This document shows positions 38,049 to 45,644 of a stretch of 64,000 bases of DNA, in pieces. The notes under the pieces are model-generated. The model saw only the letters and a list, made by a program, of their open reading frames with translations. It was not told where the DNA came from and did not search any database. The position numbers and the translations under genes are program-made. Every line of letters begins with the position of its first letter. Within the stretch, counting starts at the first letter, position 1. The stretch spans positions 186,001 to 250,000 of the forward strand of contig NZ_NKYF01000006.1 in NCBI RefSeq assembly GCF_002262885.1, written 5' to 3'. This DNA is from Pseudonocardia sp. MH-G8 (lineage in GTDB: Bacteria; Actinomycetota; Actinomycetes; Mycobacteriales; Pseudonocardiaceae).

Positions 38049-38953
38049 GCTGCGACCGCGTGACCGGTCAGGGCGACGAACGCGTCCTCGAGCCCGGGCC
38101 GGTCCATCCGCAGGTCGACCACGACGACCTGGTGGCGCGCGAGCACGGAGGTGACGGCGTGGAGCAACTCGCCGCTGCCGGTCACCTCCACGGTCTGGCC
38201 CGTGCGGCGTAGCGCGTCCACCTCGGGGAGCGCCGTGAGCAGCTCGTCCTCGAACGGCACGGACGCCCGGAACCGCAGTCGCTGCCCGCCGCCCATCCCC
38301 TGCACCAGCCCGGTGGGGGTGTCGAGCGCGACCACCCGCCCGGCGTCGATGACGGCGATCCGGTCGCAGAGCCGTTCGGCCTCCTCCATGAAGTGGGTCA
38401 CCAGCACGACGGTCACGCCACTGTCGCGGATCTGCTCGATCGCCGTCCAGGTGTCGCGGCGCCCCTGCGGGTCCAGCCCCGTGGTCAGCTCGTCCAGGAT
38501 CGCGATCCGCGGGTTCCCGATGAGCGACAGCACGATCGACAGCCGCTGCTTCTGCCCGCCCGACAGCGCCCGGAACGGCGTCCGCCACGCCGGACGCAGG
38601 CCCCACCGGTCCACGAGCTCGTCGCCGTCGGCGGGCGCCGGGTAGAACGACGCGAACAGCCGCACGGCCTCCCCGACCCGCAGCTTGTCCGGCAGCTCAC
38701 CGGCCTGCAGCTGGATGCCCAGCACCTCGCGCAGCCGGTCGCGGTCGCGTCGCGGGTCCAGCCCGAGCACCGAGAGGGAGCCGCCGTCCGGGGAGCGCAA
38801 CCCCTCGATGCACTCCACGGTGGTCGTCTTCCCTGCGCCGTTCGGGCCGAGGATCCCGAAGATCTCCCCCTCCTCGACCACGAACGAGACGTCCTGGACC
38901 GCGACCTGCGTGCCGTAGCGCTTGTGCAGGCGGTCCACCTCGATGACGGGCAT
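38045..38953 (-). CDS. ABC transporter ATP-binding protein, drug-export type
   Basis: 302-aa ATPase with Walker A GPNGAGKTT, signature LSGGQKQRL, Walker B RIAILDELTTGLD and switch His in VLVTHFMEEAE. The C-terminal extension is typical of DrrA-like exporters. ATG at 38953. First gene of the four-gene operon (ATPase, permease, kinase, regulator), all overlapping. Confidence 0.93.
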   Translation of the reverse strand: MPVIEVDRLHKRYGTQVAVQDVSFVVEEGEIFGILGPNGAGKTTTVECIEGLRSPDGGSLSVLGLDPRRDRDRLREVLGIQLQAGELPDKLRVGEAVRLFASFYPAPADGDELVDRWGLRPAWRTPFRALSGGQKQRLSIVLSLIGNPRIAILDELTTGLDPQGRRDTWTAIEQIRDSGVTVVLVTHFMEEAERLCDRIAVIDAGRVVALDTPTGLVQGMGGGQRLRFRASVPFEDELLTALPEVDALRRTGQTVEVTGSGELLHAVTSVLARHQVVVVDLRMDRPGLEDAFVALTGHAVAA

Positions 38954-39005
38954 GGCACCGATCGTGCTGCCGCGCCGGGCCGCGCGGATCGACCGTCGCG
39001 TCGGA

Positions 39006-39033
39006 GCGCGATCCACCGATCGGTGGATCGCGC
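39006..39033. promoter_or_regulatory. Perfect 28-bp palindrome in the ABC/nei divergent region
   Basis: GCGCGATCCACCGA and its exact complement form an uninterrupted 28-base palindrome, 14 bases before the nei start and 52 bases before the ABC ATPase start. A larger inverted pair (TCGACCGTCGCG near 38990 and CGCGATACGGTCGA at 39031-39044) encloses it. Operator for a dimeric regulator is the simplest reading. Confidence 0.65.
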
Positions 39034-39047
39034 GATACGGTCGAGCG

Positions 39048-39863
39048 GTGCCCGAGGGCGACACCGTCCACCTGACCGCACGCCGGCTACGCGCCGCGCT
39101 CGCCGGGCAGGTGCTCGTGCGCGGCGAGCTGCGGCACCCGCGCCTCGTCGAGCACGATCTCGCGGGCCGCACCGTGCTCGACGTCGCGTCGGTCGGCAAG
39201 CACCTGTTCACCCGCTTCGACGACGGGCAGAGCCTGCACAGCCACCTGCGCATGGACGGCTCGTGGCACCTCTACCGGCCCGGCATGGCCTGGCAGCGCC
39301 CGGCCCACCAGGCCCGCGCAGTGCTGGAGACGGCCACGCGCACCGCCGTCGGGTTCGCGCTGCACGACCTGGAACTGCTGCCCACGCCCGAGGAGGACCG
39401 GCTCGTCGGGCACCTGGGCCCCGACCTGCTCGACCCCGCGTGGGACGACACGCACGCCGCGGAGGCGCTGCGTCGCTTCACCGCACGCGGAGCGTCCGAG
39501 CTGGGGCTGGTGCTGCTGGAGCAGCGGGTGATGGCGGGCGTGGGCAACCTCTACAGGGCCGAGGTGTGCTTCCTGCTCGGGCTCTCCCCGTGGACGCTCG
39601 TGCGCGACGTCCCCGACCCCGACGCCGCGATCACGCTGTCGCGCGAGCTGCTCCTGCGCAACGCCGACCGCCCGCAGCAGTCCACCACCGGCGAGCTGGC
39701 CCGCGGCCGTCAGCACTGGGTGTTCGAGCGCGGCGGGCAGCGCTGCCGCCGCTGCGGCACCCGGATCCGCACGGCGGAGCAGGGCGACGGCATCTACGCC
39801 CGCATCGCCTACTGGTGCCCCACCTGCCAGCCGGGTCCCGCTCCGGCGAGGATGGGGCGGTGA
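39048..39863 (+). CDS. Fpg/Nei-family DNA glycosylase (Nei2-like)
   Basis: 271-aa DNA repair glycosylase/AP lyase. Pro2-Glu3 follow the initiator as in all active Fpg/Nei enzymes (VPEGDTVHLTARRL). HLRMDGSW is in the N-terminal domain, ELGLVLLEQRVMAGVGNLYRAE in the helix-two-turn-helix, and a C4 zinc finger (CRRCGTRIRT ... CPTC) ends the protein. It removes oxidised bases. GTG at 39048 is fixed by the catalytic Pro. Its stop overlaps the next start. Confidence 0.93.
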   Translation: MPEGDTVHLTARRLRAALAGQVLVRGELRHPRLVEHDLAGRTVLDVASVGKHLFTRFDDGQSLHSHLRMDGSWHLYRPGMAWQRPAHQARAVLETATRTAVGFALHDLELLPTPEEDRLVGHLGPDLLDPAWDDTHAAEALRRFTARGASELGLVLLEQRVMAGVGNLYRAEVCFLLGLSPWTLVRDVPDPDAAITLSRELLLRNADRPQQSTTGELARGRQHWVFERGGQRCRRCGTRIRTAEQGDGIYARIAYWCPTCQPGPAPARMGR

Positions 39864-41149
39864 GCACCGACACCCCGGGTCGCACGTCGTCACGGTTCCT
39901 CGTCGTCGCACTCTGCTGCGTCACGATCGTGATCGACGGCTACGACCTCATCGTCTACGGCACGGTCGTGCCCACGCTGGTCGACGGCTCGGCCGAGTGG
40001 ACGCTGACCACACCCGAGGCCGGGCGCATCGGCTCGTACGCGCTGGTCGGCATGCTGATCGGCGCGATGGTGGTCGGCACCATCACCGACATCGTCGGCA
40101 GGCGACGCATCATGCTGGGCTGCATCGCGTGGTTCTCCGTGGCGATGGCGCTCGCCGCCGCCTCACCGACGGTGGAGCTGTTCGCCGCGGCCCGGTTCGT
40201 GGCGGGGCTCGGGCTCGGCGGTGTGGTCCCGACGGCGATCGCGCTCACCATCGAGTACGCCCACCCGCGCCACCGCAGCACCACGAACGCGGTGATGTTC
40301 TCCGGCTACTCGATCGGCGGGATCGCCGCGGCGCTCGTCGCGATCATGGTCATCCCGGACCTCGGGTGGCGCGCGATGTTCTGGATCGGTGCCGCACTCG
40401 GCGCGCTGCTGTTGCCGGTGGCCTGGCGCCTGCTGCCGGAGTCGGCGGGCTACCTGCTCGCGCGCGGCCGGGAGGCCGAGGCCCGCGCACTGGCAGAGCG
40501 GTTCGGCCTGACGCTCGAGCAACCGGCGGTGCCTGCCGGGTCTACCGGCGCTGCCACCACGGTGAAGCGTCTCGTCGCGCCGTCGCTGGTCCTGGGCACG
40601 CTGATGTTCTGGCTCGGCACCGGCGTCGGCCTGCTGCTCGTGTACGGGCTGAACACCTGGCTCGCGCAGATCATGCGCGAGGCCGGCTACCCGCTGGGGT
40701 CGGCGCTGGCGTTCCTGCTCGTGCTGAACCTGGGCGCGATCCTGGGCACCCCGCTGCTCGGCGCGCTCGCCGACCGCGTCGGCTCCAAGCCGGTGACCGT
40801 GGGGATGTTCCTCGTCGCGGCGCTGTGCATCTTCCTGCTCAGCGTGCCGCTGCCGGCGCCGCTGCTGTTCGTGCTGGTCGGGATCGCAGGGGCGTGCACG
40901 ATCGGCACGACGATCCTCGTCAACGCCTACACCGCGGCCTTCTACCCGGTGGACATGCGGGCCACCGGGCTCGGTTGGGCGCTGGGCGTCGGCAGGCTCG
41001 GCGCCATCCTCGGCCCCCTGTACGGCGGCGCCGTGCTCGCGTCCGGCTGGGGCATCGAGGTGAACTTCTACGCGTTCGCCGTGCCCGCGCTGCTCGGGGC
41101 GCTCGCGATGCTGTTCGTCCCGGCGAGGGGCACGCGCGCCGCGGCGTAG
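39860..41149 (+). CDS. MFS transporter, aromatic acid:H+ symporter type
   Basis: 429-aa protein with twelve helices. VIDGYDLIVYGTVVPTLV in helix 1 is the hallmark of the AAHS family (PcaK, BenK), and GTITDIVGRRRIMLGC is the loop 2-3 motif. It probably imports benzoate-like or other aromatic acids. GTG at 39860 overlaps the nei stop (GTGA), with GGATGGGG just upstream. No aromatic degradation genes flank it except the FAD monooxygenase beyond the TetR gene. Confidence 0.9.
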   Translation: MSTDTPGRTSSRFLVVALCCVTIVIDGYDLIVYGTVVPTLVDGSAEWTLTTPEAGRIGSYALVGMLIGAMVVGTITDIVGRRRIMLGCIAWFSVAMALAAASPTVELFAAARFVAGLGLGGVVPTAIALTIEYAHPRHRSTTNAVMFSGYSIGGIAAALVAIMVIPDLGWRAMFWIGAALGALLLPVAWRLLPESAGYLLARGREAEARALAERFGLTLEQPAVPAGSTGAATTVKRLVAPSLVLGTLMFWLGTGVGLLLVYGLNTWLAQIMREAGYPLGSALAFLLVLNLGAILGTPLLGALADRVGSKPVTVGMFLVAALCIFLLSVPLPAPLLFVLVGIAGACTIGTTILVNAYTAAFYPVDMRATGLGWALGVGRLGAILGPLYGGAVLASGWGIEVNFYAFAVPALLGALAMLFVPARGTRAAA

Positions 41150-41159
41150 CTCGCCGGCG

Positions 41160-41885
41160 TCAGCCCCCGGAGCGGGTGCTGATCAACAGGTCGGCGCCGT
41201 CGAGGATGAGGCGCAGACCGACGTCGAGGGCCTGGTCCTGGGTGCCGTGCGCGGCGACCGACCCGAGGGCGGCCGTCAGCGCGGGGAAACGATCCTCACG
41301 GCCGCGGACGAGTGCACCGAGCGCTGCGTCCATGGCCGCCTCCGGGGGGCCGGCCGTCGCGGCGGCCTGCTGCGCGATGGAGCGGACGTGCCCGACGAGG
41401 GTCACGGCCACGTCGAGCACCTCGCCGCCGTCCAGCCGCGTGCCGCTGAGGGCGGCGACGGCCTGCTCCATCCAGCCCAGCTCGTGCGGCCCCAGCGCGC
41501 GGGCGCCCACGGTGGTCCCGAGCGTCCACGGGTGCTGCCGGAACCGGTCGAACAGCTGCCGGGCCCATCCCTCGAGCCGGGGTCGCCAGCCGCCGACTGC
41601 GTCGAGGCGCGGCGGCTCGCCGATGGCCGTGTCGGTCATGAGCGCGACGAGCTCGACCTTGCCGGGCACGTACCGGTAGAGCGCCATCTTGGTGACGCCG
41701 AGCGCGCTCGCGACGTGCTGCATGGTCACCGCGGCGAGGCCCTGGGCATCGGCGATGGCGATCGCGGCCTGCGCGATCGCGTCGAGCGTCAGGGTCGGCC
41801 GGGGACCGCGGGTGGGCGCGGGGCGCTCGCCCCACAGCAGTGCGGTGGCCCGGTCGTGGTCCGGGGAGCTCACTGCGTCCATCAT
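41160..41885 (-). CDS. TetR-family repressor of the FAD monooxygenase
   Basis: 241-aa regulator with helix-turn-helix VTMQHVASALGVTKMALYRYVPGKVELV and a C-terminal domain resembling the TetR(C) group. The N-terminus is extended by about 30 residues. ATG at 41885 or 41882. Divergent from the monooxygenase gene, with a perfect operator-like palindrome two bases upstream of its start; control of tetracycline-like or aromatic compound oxidation is inferred. Confidence 0.92.
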   Translation of the reverse strand: MMDAVSSPDHDRATALLWGERPAPTRGPRPTLTLDAIAQAAIAIADAQGLAAVTMQHVASALGVTKMALYRYVPGKVELVALMTDTAIGEPPRLDAVGGWRPRLEGWARQLFDRFRQHPWTLGTTVGARALGPHELGWMEQAVAALSGTRLDGGEVLDVAVTLVGHVRSIAQQAAATAGPPEAAMDAALGALVRGREDRFPALTAALGSVAAHGTQDQALDVGLRLILDGADLLISTRSGG

Positions 41886-41887
41886 AT

Positions 41888-41908
41888 ACTGTGTCCTTCA
41901 GACACAGT
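41888..41908. promoter_or_regulatory. TetR operator between repressor and monooxygenase
   Basis: ACTGTGTC-CTTCA-GACACAGT has perfect 8-base arms around a 5-base centre. It lies in the 44-base divergent region between the TetR start (41885) and the monooxygenase start (41930), where a bound repressor would block both promoters. Confidence 0.85.
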
Positions 41909-41929
41909 TTCGATCCGAGGACGGCCCTG

Positions 41930-43156
41930 ATGAACCCCCTCCCGCTGCACGGTCTGCGCGTCCTCGTCTCCGGCGCCGGCGTCGCCGGCCCCTCCCTGGC
42001 CTTCTGGCTCGCGCGGTACGGCGCCACGACCACCGTGGTCGAGAACGCCCCCGCGCTGCGCACCAGCGGATTCGCCGTCGACTTCCGCGGCCCGACCCAC
42101 CTCGGCGTCCTCGCGGCGATGGGTGTCCTCGACGAGCTGCGCTCCCTCCAGACGCACGGCGGCGCCTCGAGCTGCGTCGACGAGCACGGGCGGGAGATCT
42201 TCGGGCTACCGGCCGAGTTCGCCGGTGGCGACGTCGAGGTGCGGCGCCGGGACCTGTCCCGGGTGCTCCACGACCGCAGCGCCGATCGTGCGGAGTACCT
42301 GTTCGGCAACGCCGTCGCCGCTCTGACGCAGACCGCCGACGGCGTGTACGTCGAGCTCGCGCGGGGTGCCACCCGCACCGTCGACCTCGTCATCGGTGCC
42401 GACGGGCTGCACTCGGGCGTGCGGCGACTCGCCTTCGGCGACGAGTCGCGCTACGCGCGGCACCTGGGCTACCACCTCGCAGGCTGGGACCTGCCGGCCG
42501 CCGCCGTGGGCGGCCCACGCCTGCCCACCACACCGCAGCAGTACAACGTGCCCGGACGGATGGCGAGCGTCTCCCGCGACGACCGGGACCCCGACCGCGC
42601 CGGTGCGTTCCTCGTCTTCGCCTCACCCCGCCTCGAGTACGACCCCACCGACATCGACCACCAGAAGGAGCTCGTCGCAGGCGCGTTCACCGGCGGGCGC
42701 TGGCTCGTGCCACAACTGCTCGACACGCTGCCGGCGGCACCGGAGCTGTACTTCGACTCGATCAGCCGGGTGAGCGTTCCGCAGTGGTCCACCGGGCGCG
42801 TCGCGCTGCTCGGGGACGCGGCCGGGGGCGTCACGCTCGGCGGCATGGGTGTGGGTGCCGCCGTCGTCGGCTCCTACGTGCTGGCCGGGGAGCTCGCCGT
42901 CGCGCAGGGCGACCACCGCACGGCGTTCGCCGCCTACGAGCGGCGCCTGCGCGCCTACACCGGGCGCTGGCAGCGCGGTGCCGCCCCCGGCGAGTTCCTC
43001 GCGCCGTCCACGGCCGCGCGGTTGTGGCTGCGCAACGCCCTGCTGCGGACCAGGGTGGTGCAGCGGCTGCTCGTGGCGGGCACGAAGTCGATCGCCACGG
43101 AGCTCGACCTCCCGGCCTACCCGGTGCCCGCGGACGGGCACGGCCTCGCCGCGTAA
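41930..43156 (+). CDS. FAD-dependent monooxygenase (PHBH/TetX fold)
   Basis: 408-aa flavoprotein hydroxylase with N-terminal GAGVAGPSLAFWL dinucleotide motif, a DG motif (IGADGLHSGVRR) in the middle, and the GD motif RVALLGDAAGG near residue 300. It resembles TetX-like and other aromatic or polyketide hydroxylases. ATG at 41930 follows GAGGA. Controlled by the divergent TetR gene. Substrate unknown. Confidence 0.9.
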   Translation: MNPLPLHGLRVLVSGAGVAGPSLAFWLARYGATTTVVENAPALRTSGFAVDFRGPTHLGVLAAMGVLDELRSLQTHGGASSCVDEHGREIFGLPAEFAGGDVEVRRRDLSRVLHDRSADRAEYLFGNAVAALTQTADGVYVELARGATRTVDLVIGADGLHSGVRRLAFGDESRYARHLGYHLAGWDLPAAAVGGPRLPTTPQQYNVPGRMASVSRDDRDPDRAGAFLVFASPRLEYDPTDIDHQKELVAGAFTGGRWLVPQLLDTLPAAPELYFDSISRVSVPQWSTGRVALLGDAAGGVTLGGMGVGAAVVGSYVLAGELAVAQGDHRTAFAAYERRLRAYTGRWQRGAAPGEFLAPSTAARLWLRNALLRTRVVQRLLVAGTKSIATELDLPAYPVPADGHGLAA

Positions 43157-43164
43157 CCGCCCCG

Positions 43165-43279
43165 AGCGCGACACGTCCACACGCAGACCCCGACTCGCGG
43201 GAGGGGGTGCACCCACCCCCTCCGCGAGTCGGGGTCTGAATGCACGCGAGTCGGGGTCTGGATGCACGTGTGTCGCGCT
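43165..43279. terminator. Complex hairpin repeat, family CCCCGACTCGCG, copy 1
   Basis: Outer arms AGCGCGACAC (43165-43174) and GTGTCGCGCT (43270-43279) enclose an inner perfect 17-base stem (43184-43200 with 43222-43238) and a third half-copy GCGAGTCGGGGTCTGG at 43245-43260. It lies between the convergent monooxygenase and pspA genes. A second copy occurs at 54110-54219. Likely a bidirectional terminator. Confidence 0.7.
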
Positions 43280-43366
43280 TGGGGGGTCGCGGGCGCCCCT
43301 CCTGCCGCAGACGCCGACGCCGCCCGGCCCCGAGGTGGGGCGGGCGGCGTCGGGACACGCGGTGGC

Positions 43367-44173
43367 TCAGGCGGTGCCGGGCTGCTGCTGCTTGTTCAGC
43401 TGGGTGGGCGCGGCGGCGGGGTCGCCGGAGGTGACCTCCCCGGCCACGGAGCCGCCATGCAGCGAGGCGCGGATCTGCTCGAGGCGGCTCGCCCCGGCCA
43501 TGTCGGCCGTGGACTGCTGGACCTCGAGCATGCGGCCCTGCACCGAGTTCTGCGCCAGCTCGGCCGACCCGATGGCGTTGGCGTAGCGGCGCTCGATCTT
43601 GTCGCGGACCTCCTCCAGCGACGGGGTGTTGCCCGGCGCGGCGAGCTCCGTCATCTGCCGGAGCGAGGCGGAGGCCTGCTCCTGCATCTTCGCCTGCTCC
43701 AGCTGGCTGAGCAGCTTGGTGCGCTCCGCGATCTTCTGCTGCAGCATCATCGAGTTGCGCTCGACGGCCTGCTTGGCCTGCGCAGCCGCCTGGATCGACT
43801 GGTCGTGCAGCGTCTTGAGGTCCTCGACGGACTGCTCGGATGTGACCAGCTGGCTGGCGAACGCCTGCGCGGCCTGCTCACGCTGCTGCGCCGTGGCCTC
43901 GTCGCCCGCGGCGCGTGCCTGGTCGGCGAGCACGAGCGCCTGCCGTGCGGAGGCCTGCAGCTTCTCGATCTCACCGAGCTGGCGATTGAGCTTCATCTCG
44001 AGCTGGCGCTGGTTGCCGATCACCGCGGCGGCCTGCTGGGACAGCGACTGGTGCTGACGCTGGGCGTCCTCGATAGCCTGCTGGATCTGCACCTTCGGGT
44101 CGGCGTACTCGTCGACCTTGGACGAGAACAGCGCCATCAGGTACTTCCAGGCCTTCGTGAAACCGTTGGCCAT
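43367..44173 (-). CDS. pspA: PspA/IM30 family envelope-stress protein
   Basis: 268-aa almost wholly helical coiled-coil protein (MANGFTKAWKYLMALFSSKVDEYADPKVQIQQAIEDAQ to IERRYANAIGSAEL), homologous to M. tuberculosis Rv2744c (35-kDa antigen/PspA). It binds membranes and protects them under envelope stress. ATG at 44173 has GGAGGGCGGAG upstream. As in mycobacteria it lies just downstream of clgR on the same strand. Confidence 0.92.
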   Translation of the reverse strand: MANGFTKAWKYLMALFSSKVDEYADPKVQIQQAIEDAQRQHQSLSQQAAAVIGNQRQLEMKLNRQLGEIEKLQASARQALVLADQARAAGDEATAQQREQAAQAFASQLVTSEQSVEDLKTLHDQSIQAAAQAKQAVERNSMMLQQKIAERTKLLSQLEQAKMQEQASASLRQMTELAAPGNTPSLEEVRDKIERRYANAIGSAELAQNSVQGRMLEVQQSTADMAGASRLEQIRASLHGGSVAGEVTSGDPAAAPTQLNKQQQPGTA

Positions 44174-44389
44174 CTGCTCCGCCCTCCGAGTGCGACGCGC
44201 TCGCCGCTGCCTATCCGTCCGTTCCGGCTGCCCGGCCTGCTTGCCGGACCGCACTGTGCCCCATCGTGGCACCGACGAGGCCCGGCTTCCACCGATCCGC
44301 GACGATATCGGGGATCATCCGGAGGTCACCGTGGGGGCAACCCGGACCTCAGGCTACCGGCCCGACCCCGAGTGCGCGCCGCCCATCAC

Positions 44390-44452
44390 CGCACGTTGGA
44401 GCCCTACTGCTGTTCTCGGGCTCGAAAACCAGCAGTAGGGCTCCAACGTGCG
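44390..44452. terminator. Perfect 23-bp-arm hairpin between clgR and pspA, family GGAGCCCTACTGCTG
   Basis: 44390-44412 and 44430-44452 are perfectly complementary around a 17-base loop. It begins 16 bases after the clgR stop, so it can terminate or attenuate clgR transcription before pspA. A diverged copy is at 56949-57007. Confidence 0.75.
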
Positions 44453-44467
44453 GCAACGGGATGGGCG

Positions 44468-44890
44468 CTACGCGGCGCGGACGGATGCCAGGGCCACCGG
44501 CTGCGGGCTCCTGGGCTGCGGCGACACCGGGCGCGGCGCGACCGGTGCGACCGGGGACATCGCCGGGATCGGCTCGTCCGAGCCGGACGCCAGGCGCAGG
44601 TCCATCTGCCGCAGGCCCACCGGACGGCGCAGGCGCGCGGCCTCGGCCGTGACCGCCTCGGCCGCGATCGCCTCCGCAGCCTCGGCGAGCAGGTCGCTCA
44701 GCGCGATCTCGAGCGCCTCGCAGATGGCGGCGAGCAGCTCGCTGGAGGGCTCCTTGCGGCCGCGCTCCACCTCGGAGAGGTACCCCAGGCTCACCCGGGC
44801 ACGGCGCGACACGTCCCGCAGGGTGCGTCGGCGCGCCGTGCGCACCCGTCGCAGGCTGCCGCCGATCGCCTCCCGCATCAGCACCGCCAT
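44468..44890 (-). CDS. clgR: ClgR-like XRE transcriptional activator
   Basis: 140-aa regulator with a Cro/C1 helix-turn-helix (LRDVSRRARVSLGYLSEVERGRKEPSSELLAAICEALEI), the actinobacterial ClgR form. ClgR activates clp protease genes and, in mycobacteria, the pspA operon under envelope stress. The C-terminus ends in AA (ASVRAA), consistent with ClgR being a Clp substrate. ATG at 44890 follows GAGGAGGG. Gene order pgsA-clgR-pspA is as in M. tuberculosis. Confidence 0.92.
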   Translation of the reverse strand: MAVLMREAIGGSLRRVRTARRRTLRDVSRRARVSLGYLSEVERGRKEPSSELLAAICEALEIALSDLLAEAAEAIAAEAVTAEAARLRRPVGLRQMDLRLASGSDEPIPAMSPVAPVAPRPVSPQPRSPQPVALASVRAA

Positions 44891-44997
44891 GCGACCCTCC
44901 TCGCTCGTCCGCCGGCACGCCCGAACACCGCGGCCGATGAGATCACGGTACCGACTCGCGGGCCGCCACGTCGCCGCGCAACGCGACCCGTCCCGTA

Positions 44998-45011
44998 CGC
45001 CCACGGCGAAC
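44998..45011. promoter_or_regulatory. ClgR-binding box upstream of clgR
   Basis: CGCCCACGGCGAAC matches the core of the Corynebacterium ClgR consensus as remembered (CGCYNANRGCGWWS) at all specified positions. It is in the clgR upstream region, 107 bases before the ATG, consistent with autoregulation. Confidence 0.6.
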
Positions 45012-45032
45012 ACGGAGACGGAAGGGCTCCCG

Positions 45033-45644
45033 TCAGCCCGTGTCGGGCACGGTGGCCGCGGCCGCGGCCCGCAGCCGTACGGCCCTCAGCACGTAGTCGA
45101 GCCCGGTGAGGACGGTCAGGGCGATGGCGAGCCCCAGCACCGTCCAGCGCGCGACCTGGACCGGCCCCGCGATGCTGAGCAGCTCCGGCAGCGGCAGCAG
45201 GAACAGCCCGATGGCCACCGCCTGGCACAGGGTCTTCACCTTGCCGCCCCGGCTCGCCGGGATGATCCCGTGCCGCAGCACCCAGAACCGCAGCACGGTG
45301 ATGCCCAGCTCCCGGCCCATGATCACGATCGTGACCCACCACGGGATCTCGGCCAGCACCGAGAGCCCGATGAGCGCCGCCCCGGTGAGCGCCTTGTCCG
45401 CGATCGGGTCGGCGATCGTGCCGAACGCCGTGACGAGACCGCGGCTGCGGGCCAGCTCCCCGTCGAACCGGTCGGTGATCGCCGCCAGCACGAACACGCC
45501 GGTGGCCGCGAGGCGCCAGCCGGTGTCACCGCCGTCCTCGACGAACAGCACGACGAGGAACACCGGCACCAGCAGCAGCCGGACACCGGTGAGGACGTTC
45601 GCGATGTTCAGCAGCGGTGGCGGGTTCGCCGGGGCTGAGCTCAC
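45033..45644 (-). CDS. pgsA: CDP-diacylglycerol-glycerol-3-phosphate phosphatidyltransferase
   Basis: 203-aa membrane enzyme making phosphatidylglycerol phosphate. It has the CDP-alcohol phosphotransferase motif D-R-F-D-G-x2-A-R-x8-G-x3-D-x3-D (from DRFDGELAR to FGTIADPIAD) and about five helices. GTG at 45644 overlaps the rimO stop codon (GTGA). Homologue of the pgsA gene next to clgR in mycobacteria. Confidence 0.92.
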   Translation of the reverse strand: MSSAPANPPPLLNIANVLTGVRLLLVPVFLVVLFVEDGGDTGWRLAATGVFVLAAITDRFDGELARSRGLVTAFGTIADPIADKALTGAALIGLSVLAEIPWWVTIVIMGRELGITVLRFWVLRHGIIPASRGGKVKTLCQAVAIGLFLLPLPELLSIAGPVQVARWTVLGLAIALTVLTGLDYVLRAVRLRAAAAATVPDTG

